Part shown: piece after piece, positions 58,230-64,000 of the stretch
Layout of the letters: each line of letters starts with the position of its first letter
How positions within the stretch are numbered: position 1 is the stretch's first letter
NCBI RefSeq assembly: GCF_028640845.1
Contig: NC_080540.1
Span: forward strand, 154,263,920 to 154,327,919
Origin: Ahaetulla prasina
Taxonomy: Eukaryota; Chordata; Lepidosauria; Squamata; Colubridae
DNA length: 64,000 nt
Direction of reading: 5' to 3'
Notes under the pieces: generated by a model
Seen by the model: the letters and a program-made list of their open reading frames with translations, nothing else
Databases searched by the model: none
What the model was told of the DNA's origin: nothing
Position numbers and translations under genes: made by a program

Positions 58230-60100
58230 TTCAATCACTCAGCAACAAGAAATGTTCTTGACTTAACAGTTCTAGTAAACTGTTTTACATTTTCTTTCCA
58301 GATTATTTTTCTATAAACAGCAAAAGACCTGTTTTGAATCTTTTACGATCCAGCATCCTTGTTCTTTAAAATGTCTAGCATAACATTGATGAGACAGCCA
58401 CAAAAATAACATGAGAAACAGCATTTTCTATTGTTGTTCTTCAGTATTGAAATTCAAGATCAGCTAAAACCATCTACATTAATACTAATGCAGCATAATT
58501 TTTTTTAAAAAATCTTTAGTTTTCATTGAACATTATAAGCACATTTCTTGTACCGTACCAAAATCTACTTTGGCGGGGAGGGGGGGGATCATAAAACTCT
58601 CTCAAGTTTGAGTTAAAAGAAACATTAACAGGGTACCATTACCCTATCACAATCTCTATAACACTTCTTGAACATATACAGTATTTTTTTCTGGGGCTAT
58701 CTTTTCTATCAGGCATATTTTTCTTAATAACCCAACTTTATGTCAGTGGAGATGCCAAGGATTATATTTTTATAGTCTTCAATATTTTAAATCAAGAAGA
58801 GATGGCTATTTTCTCACCCGTTTTAAATTAGATGAGCTAGTAAATATTGTGATAGAAAGAAAACAGGAGAAAATGCTCATATAGTTACTAGGCAACTATT
58901 TATGTATTGACTGACGCTTTAAGATGAAGCTATAAAATACCTGTATAGTTCACAAAAGGCCACAAACTGTATCTTCTTTCTTCCTTCAACTACAGAGCTG
59001 CTAGTCACAGCAGAGAAAAGAAAACCATGGAATTCAGGATTCAACGCTAAGGTGGCCACATTCAAAGTAAAACTAATCCATAATTGCTATGAATTATCTC
59101 TGCATTACTCCTCCAATAGCAAAAGCCACTAAATCAGCCAGAAAATAATGCCTTTTTTTTTTTTGCTCAGGATTTATAATTTTGTTTCTTCATTAACAAT
59201 CCAAAGCACAGGTTCAATCTAACGGGAAGTATTTATCTCCTCTATAACCCACAGTTTAATATTCCTATGGCACAGATCCATTATCTATAACATATAAACC
59301 AGAATTCTCAACAATTCTGGCATACTGCTGTGGCCAATGTTCTAATTCAATCTGTACTATAGCAAAATGTTATGTGAAAGAGCCAACATAATTTTATTCA
59401 ACTTTGTCAAACAGAACTGAATAATTACAACTCACAAATTTAGTAGATTCCAATACTCTCAAGTCTAAGCTTGCACTCTTAAAAGCTCTCTGGAAAAAAG
59501 CCTTACTTGTAAAAAAAGCATATTTATAATTGTAGTTAAGTTTCTCAGAATTGTTACAGATCTTTAAACATTAAAAAAAATATTCTACATATTACAAAAC
59601 GCTACTGCACCCCAGCTGTAGTCAAAAGATCAGGATAAGTGTCTGCCTAAGTTTGTATGCCTTTTCCTGCCTTGGGAATATTTATCTTCACCTTCTTTAA
59701 AAAAAGGATTAAGTTGTAAACTTTGAAAATCATCTTAATAGTAATAAATGATGAGTCATGGCACATCAGGATATTATTTCTCTATAAGAACTGTAACAGC
59801 AGGATCAGTTATTCCTCCAGTTATCCCCATATAAAATGATTGCATATATTTCACTACAATAACATGAAAGTATTTTATTGCTAAATCTGATTTATTGTAG
59901 ATACGTTTATAAATTAGACTCTCACTTTATAATTTTTTTATACATAACAGTCCTATTTCTTGGAGTATTCATTAACTTAAGATGGAATCCTATATTCACT
60001 TACCTAGACTATTGCCCAAATGAATTGTGGGCCTTACTTTAGAGCAAGCATATTTAGGTGCAGTTGACATTTTGCATACCTTGAGTATAATAAAGTGGCA
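58230..60100. other. LARP4 intron 1, middle part
   Basis: AT-rich. No supported gene or bounded repeat. Homopolymer tracts (G8 near 58580, T10 near 59153). Confidence 0.45.
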
Positions 60101-60122
60101 AACGTAATGTCATTTCATGTTA

Positions 60123-60206
60123 AGTCTGCATGCATCTATTTCTCACAGCCAAGATAATCTACCCAGTCTGCATGCATCTATTTCTCACAGCCAAGATAGT
60201 CTACCC
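60123..60206 (+). repeat. 42-bp tandem duplication
   Basis: Two head-to-tail copies (60123-60164, 60165-60206) starting agtctgcatgcatctatttc differ at one base. Origin unknown; a recent slippage or repair duplication is likely. Confidence 0.95.
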
Positions 60207-60301
60207 ATCGAAAATAAATTTCAGTTAAAGGTTTGATGTTGGGGGGGGGGGAAATTGCAATCTAAGTATATATATAACTATATATATGTAACTATATATA
60301 A

Positions 60302-60340
60302 AACTAGGACCCAGATTGTTGGGGGGGCAATAAGTTGACT
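60302..60340 (+). mobile_element. SINE fragment
   Basis: The 'aggacccagattgttggggg' segment matches the middle of the SINE at 41776-42004. It abuts the inverted-repeat element at 60341 exactly. Confidence 0.6.
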
Positions 60341-60479
60341 TATAGGTCTTTGGTTGTTCGGGTTTTCTCCCGTGTAAAATTGGAAGTGTCTTGGCGACGT
60401 TTCGACGAAGTCTCATTCGTCATCTTCAGGCTTCAGCTTCGTGCTTCTGGGAGCAAACCCGAACAACCAAAGACCTATA
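60341..60479 (-). mobile_element. Inverted-repeat element, probable Penelope-like terminal piece
   Basis: Perfect 25-bp inverted arms (60341-60365 and 60455-60479, beginning tataggtctttggttgttcg) enclose a GC-rich core. The core holds a hammerhead-like motif on the minus strand, a feature reported for Penelope-like retroelements. No reverse-transcriptase sequence is present. Family assignment is inference. Confidence 0.6.
60393..60432 (-). ncRNA. Hammerhead-ribozyme-like motif
   Basis: Minus strand in order: CTGAAGA (60429-60423, fits CUGANGA), one extra T, GACGAA (60421-60416), loop TGAGAC, TTCGTC (60409-60404; six perfect stem II pairs), GAAA (60403-60400), CGTC (60399-60396). GAAA followed by CGTC is the short stem III plus GUC cleavage site arrangement of minimal Penelope/retrozyme hammerheads. 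Stem I is weak (two G-C pairs seen). Activity is untested. Confidence 0.5.
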
Positions 60480-60506
60480 TACAAACACCCGTGAAAACCT
60501 CAGAAA

Positions 60507-60508
60507 AC

Positions 60509-60574
<66 letters not shown>

Positions 60575-60575
60575 A
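60507..60575. repeat. (TATC)n / (GATA)n microsatellite
   Basis: About 16 uninterrupted TATC units (GATA on minus). GATA repeats are the Bkm-type repeats long known to be abundant in snakes. Open Tyr-Leu-Ser-Ile frames across it are artefacts. Confidence 0.97.
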
Positions 60576-61240
60576 TAACTATATAACTATAACTAGTTTG
60601 CAGAAGCAGCTATCAAAGCTTAAGTCTTTTCCTGTGTTATTTCCCAGAATCAGTCTTATGCACATTTATGAATAAAACTTCGTACCTTTAAGCCTGTTAG
60701 ACAATTCTAAACAAGTATTTTATTTTAAAAAAATGATATTTAACTAAGTAATTATTTTAAACTGCTGTCTCCATTGGAACTTCACTGTAGTATAAAAACT
60801 TTTCCATATGTTGCAATATATATGGAATTAAAAAGGTGAAACTGTGCTCAGTTAAAACGAACATTATGAAGCGCCTCCTTCAACAATTTCTGATAGAAAG
60901 TTTAACCATCCAGCCTTAAAAGCCAGGTTAGCACCAAAAACCTACACCACTTTCCTCTTAAAAACTCTGTTTATATGGGCACAGTTAAACCAGTGCCACG
61001 TTGCTAAGTTACAGCTTTACTAGTCTGACATTTCTACAATAAGAACAATACAATCTGGAATCTACTCAAAGCATTAGCCAGGCAAGGGAAAAAGAAAGCC
61101 AGTAGTCAGCTGACTATATATTGTACTCCTGCCATGTGCCTGCAGTTTTTTAAGAGAGAGTTGGAAGTGGATGACCTCCCACGTATTATTTTTTAAAATT
61201 AATTTTAACAAGAGGCAAGATGGCAAATAGGGAGGCAGAA
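60576..61240. other. LARP4 intron 1, 5' part
   Basis: No repeat or gene recognised. Composition shifts to CpG-rich near 61250. Confidence 0.4.
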
Positions 61241-62360
61241 AACTGCTTCCAAAACGTTTCTTCTTCCTCGACGCGGGCCTCAGATCTGCGTGTAACCTTC
61301 ACACGTGCCCGGCCATGTTCCAAGCAGCAGCCATCAGGGAGAACTTTTACGAAAGGTCATTGCGACGTCTTTCATGGCCTTCTCCTCTCGCCCAGGCTGT
61401 TTTCCACCCCCCACCAGAAGGAATAGACAGAAGCCGCTAACAGAAGCCGTCCACGGACGCACAAAGACCCCTCGGCACAGTCCCCTGAACTGCGCTCCCC
61501 TTAGGCCTACTTCACCTTTACGCGGCAAGCCACGCTTCCACATCCTGTCCCTTTCGCCCACACGAGAGCAGGTCCCGGCCCCAGTTCACAGGCCTTCCTG
61601 GGCCGATCACGAAGCTTGACCTTGGGAGGCCCACCCACTGGCCCAGCGTGTCCGATTGGCGCTTGGGTCCCGAAACACGCTTCGCCCCATTACCCGCCGC
61701 CGGCCGCGTGATCTTCCTCCTCCTCCTCCTGCTCCCATGGCGCACCATGGCGGGCACGCCGTCCCTTCCAACCTCCCTCCTTTCCCGCCCGCAGATACCC
61801 CTCCAAAAAAATCCTCTCCCCACCGGCGGCCAAGCGCTCGAGGGGTCTATTTGCTGTGTCAGCCCCCACCCCCCCACCCCCCCCACCCCCCCCAGCCGGG
61901 CGGCAGGCGAGCGAGCGAGCGCGCGCCGCCTGGCGAATCACGTGGCTCAACCCCTACTCACCTCCATGAAGAGCAGCATCTTTTTCCTCCAGCCTCCCCC
62001 CCGGCTAGTCTTTGACCCTCCCGACCCCGACCGAAGCCCCCGAGGCGAGTCGCTGAGGACGTCTTCCTCCACCACTGCCGGCAACGAAAGCCTGACTCCG
62101 CGCAAAAAGACGCGAGCTCCGCCTCCTCCGGCCTCCTTCTCCTTCCTGCCGCCGCTATCACTCCATTCACCACCAGGGCCGAGCCCCAGCAGCCGCCGCC
62201 GCCGCCGCCACACGCAACCCTTTTCCCCCCCCTCCCCTTCCGGGTCAATTTCCACAAATGCTTCCGGACTACGAGCGGCTCACTGACAAGCCTTAGAGAA
62301 ATGACCCTCTGGTGACAAGCGATCGCGTTAGCGGCCGCGCGAGCGTGGCAAGCGGCAGAA
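61240..62360. promoter_or_regulatory. LARP4: LARP4 CpG island and promoter
   Basis: CpG-dense block surrounding LARP4 exon 1, extending about 700 bp into intron 1 and 380 bp upstream of the ATG. Two ETS-type CTTCCGG motifs occur at 62237-62243 and 62261-62267, plausible for a TATA-less start near 62.1-62.3 kb. A (CCG)n tract lies at about 62193-62208. Long open frames on both strands here are GC-content artefacts. Confidence 0.8.
61962..61979 (-). CDS. LARP4: LARP4 exon 1 (start codon)
   Basis: Only six codons, MLLFME, then donor GAG|gtgagt. Mammalian LARP4 also starts MLLFVE joined to QVTSKG, which fixes both the start and the splice. The ATG (61979-61977) has A at -3 and C at +4. The exon is too short to be found as an open frame and was located by homology of the junction. 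Confidence 0.93.
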
Positions 62361-62519
62361 TGTACCATTAACTGAAAGGGGGGAGGAGGTGCCATTCCTC
62401 CACCTGTTCTTCGCAGGAGCCATTCTTTTTGACCGTAGGGAGCGTCGTATTGCAGGAATGTGAAAAACACCCGCCAAGATCCGCGAACCGCTTTATTGTA
62501 CCCAGCCAATCCTGAAAAT

Positions 62520-64000
62520 CTTATCTTGTATTGTCTCCGCGTTATTTTATTTTGGCTAAACTAAGCTCACGCCTGAGAAATCCAGCTAAATTTTCGCAAG
62601 CGTAGGGTTTTGTTTTGTTTTTTTGCTCAGAGTTTGTAGGACGACTTCGCAAAATGCTTCTTTTTACGGTAACCTTCCTCCGGTCACTCCAGTATGCTAG
62701 AATCAAAGTTTTGTAGCATCTTGAAGACTAAGAAAGCTATTATTTTAACTGCTATGTGTAACTTATTTTCTGGGAGTGCTGTTTATCTTGATCACGTAAT
62801 TATTTGATGAAGGCGCCCTTTTTCGCAAACTTCATTGCACTGAAGTTACAGAACTTAGTCTCCTGAATTAAAGAAGACAAAACTGAAATCTATTCCATAT
62901 TACTAGTAGTCTATTACATAGTAGGTATAGCGAGGCAGGGGGACATAAGTAGAATTTTTTTTTTGATACAAGCAAGTATCAAACTTCTGATTAATCTTTG
63001 TCACCCAACATCTCCATGATCTTTTCATAGTACTTTTTGCGACCACTATGCTTTGTTTTGATATGACAAACTATACAAGAGCCAGGCTAATGAACAAGGA
63101 ACTTGGGATTTCCCCAATATTATCTGAGATTTATTATATTATATATATTATTATCTCCCTTTTTATTATTCACCTGTATGTTTACTGGCAGAAAATGTTG
63201 TAAACAACTTTCCTGCATTGTATTTTCTGCACAAGTAATTTTTGGATTTGGTACAATAGAGATATTCTGAGCACGGTGTTCTGGTATGTGCAATATTTTA
63301 AAAAATAAAATCGGCAAAAGATAAAATACAAAAAAAGGGGCTGGGAAAAGAGGAGGTTAAAAAAGGCAAAATCAGGAAAAAAAGAAAAAAAACCCAATAG
63401 CTTCCAATTTTCTTTGGTACAGATTCAGACATAAAATACATTAACCTCTTATTCTAAAATCAACAATAAACAATATTTCTATAATCATAATTGTGAAAAC
63501 CCCAAATTAAAATTTAATTTCCTTCAGCTTCCAGCAAGAAGTTCAACAGTGGTTGAACAGACAGGACAGACAGATGTTGATTCTATTTTTTGTGAAGCTG
63601 AAATTCTGTGCTGCAGGTGGTTTGTAAGCTTTCCCACTTATTCAAATTTGTATAAATAAATCATTTTGAACAATAAATGCTATTTTATCTCTCAGCTGTG
63701 CAGCACCAGGGTTTGATTCAATTATAATAGATTAAATAAGAGAAAATCGGACAATTTTGTTAATTTCTGTTATTTGGGGGAGGAGATTAATGTAGACAAT
63801 AACATGTCTGGCTCATGAGAGTTGATAAGGAAGATAAAATAACCTTTATTGTAATTTTTTACTGCTAGCATACTGATACGCTTAAAAATGAAATTCTGTT
63901 ACTTGCTTTCAAAAGGCACACATATACACATACTATATATATACACGTATATATACTTACACCCATACATATAAACTATTTTTCCAAGTCATGGAATAAA
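62520..64000. other. Upstream of LARP4, nothing assigned
   Basis: AT-rich. Contains a purine-rich stretch (63300-63400) and TA-rich tracts at about 63925-63955. No exon of an upstream neighbour or bidirectional partner was recognised on either strand. Confidence 0.45.

Larger units (their letters stand above)
25202..61979 (-). other. LARP4: LARP4 gene, start to stop codon (16 coding exons)
   Basis: La-related protein 4 binds poly(A) and PABP and stabilises mRNAs in the cytoplasm. The joined exons total 2190 coding bases, giving 729 residues, close to the mammalian length of about 724. Order: PAM2w motif LNPNAKVW at residues 15-22, La motif about 113-195, RRM about 197-280, a Pro/Gln/Tyr-rich linker, an RGRRRRE basic patch about 457-463, and a conserved C-terminal tail with KLSYAEVCQKPPKE and GAAGKIREQRRQ. 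Residues such as [20 protein letters not shown] and INTFFAKNGYR identify LARP4, not its paralogue LARP4B. All 15 introns are GT-AG and all phases close. The gene reads away from its CpG island at 61.2-62.4 kb toward DIP2B. Confidence 0.97.

Noticed and set aside
25202..61979. Identity as LARP4B instead of LARP4
   Set aside because: LARP4B has YNDNWFITFETEADAQQA and an IKAKAIAINTFLPKNGFRP-like segment. The window shows [18 protein letters not shown] and IKAINTFFAKNGYR, plus LNPNAKVW and an MLLF start, which are LARP4 features.
61518..62509. Long open frames on both strands across the LARP4 CpG island (up to 212 codons)
   Set aside because: Stop codons are rare in GC-rich DNA. The frames are Pro/Arg/Ser-rich, overlap each other on both strands and resemble no protein. 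The real exon is the six-codon MLLFME.

Overview
The window is vertebrate nuclear DNA, most likely from a squamate reptile and probably a snake. It is AT-rich, has two CpG-island promoters and carries multi-exon genes with GT-AG introns. Its repeats are of squamate type: CR1-like, L1 and RLE-type LINE pieces, tRNA-headed SINEs of the Sauria/Squam type, many hAT and Tigger-like non-autonomous DNA transposons, and GATA and GGAA microsatellites. The snake call rests on repeat flavour recognised by eye, not on a database search.

Two protein-coding genes are supported, both on the minus strand and head to tail. LARP4 is complete: 16 coding exons from the ATG at 61979 to the TGA at 25202, 2190 coding bases, 729 residues. 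All splice junctions were read directly and every phase closes. The product is a cytoplasmic poly(A)/PABP-binding La-related protein, with a PAM2w motif, La motif, RRM and basic C-terminal regions. Downstream of it lies the first coding exon of DIP2B (15441-15543), inside its own CpG island. The first 15.4 kb of the window is then DIP2B intron 1, and no second DIP2B exon was recognised in it. The LARP4-DIP2B order matches mammals and parallels the LARP4B-DIP2C paralogue pair.

Layout: 1-15440, DIP2B intron 1, rich in repeats, with a hAT inserted into an RLE-type LINE at the left end. 15340-16070, DIP2B promoter/CpG island. 16.2-20.8 kb, intergenic repeats plus a homeobox/octamer-motif-rich unique block. 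About 20.8-25.2 kb, probable LARP4 3' UTR. 25.2-62.0 kb, LARP4 exons and introns. 61.2-62.4 kb, LARP4 CpG-island promoter. 62.5-64 kb, upstream sequence with no gene seen.

The most unusual items are a hammerhead-ribozyme-like core on the minus strand inside a perfect 25-bp inverted repeat (60341-60479), a near-perfect 135-bp palindromic hAT with exact 8-bp target duplications (51421-51555), nested transposon insertions with readable target-site duplications, an L1 that keeps its 5' half but lacks its 3' half, and a NAGNAG acceptor that could add or remove one residue next to the PABP-binding motif of LARP4. No convincing new gene system was found.
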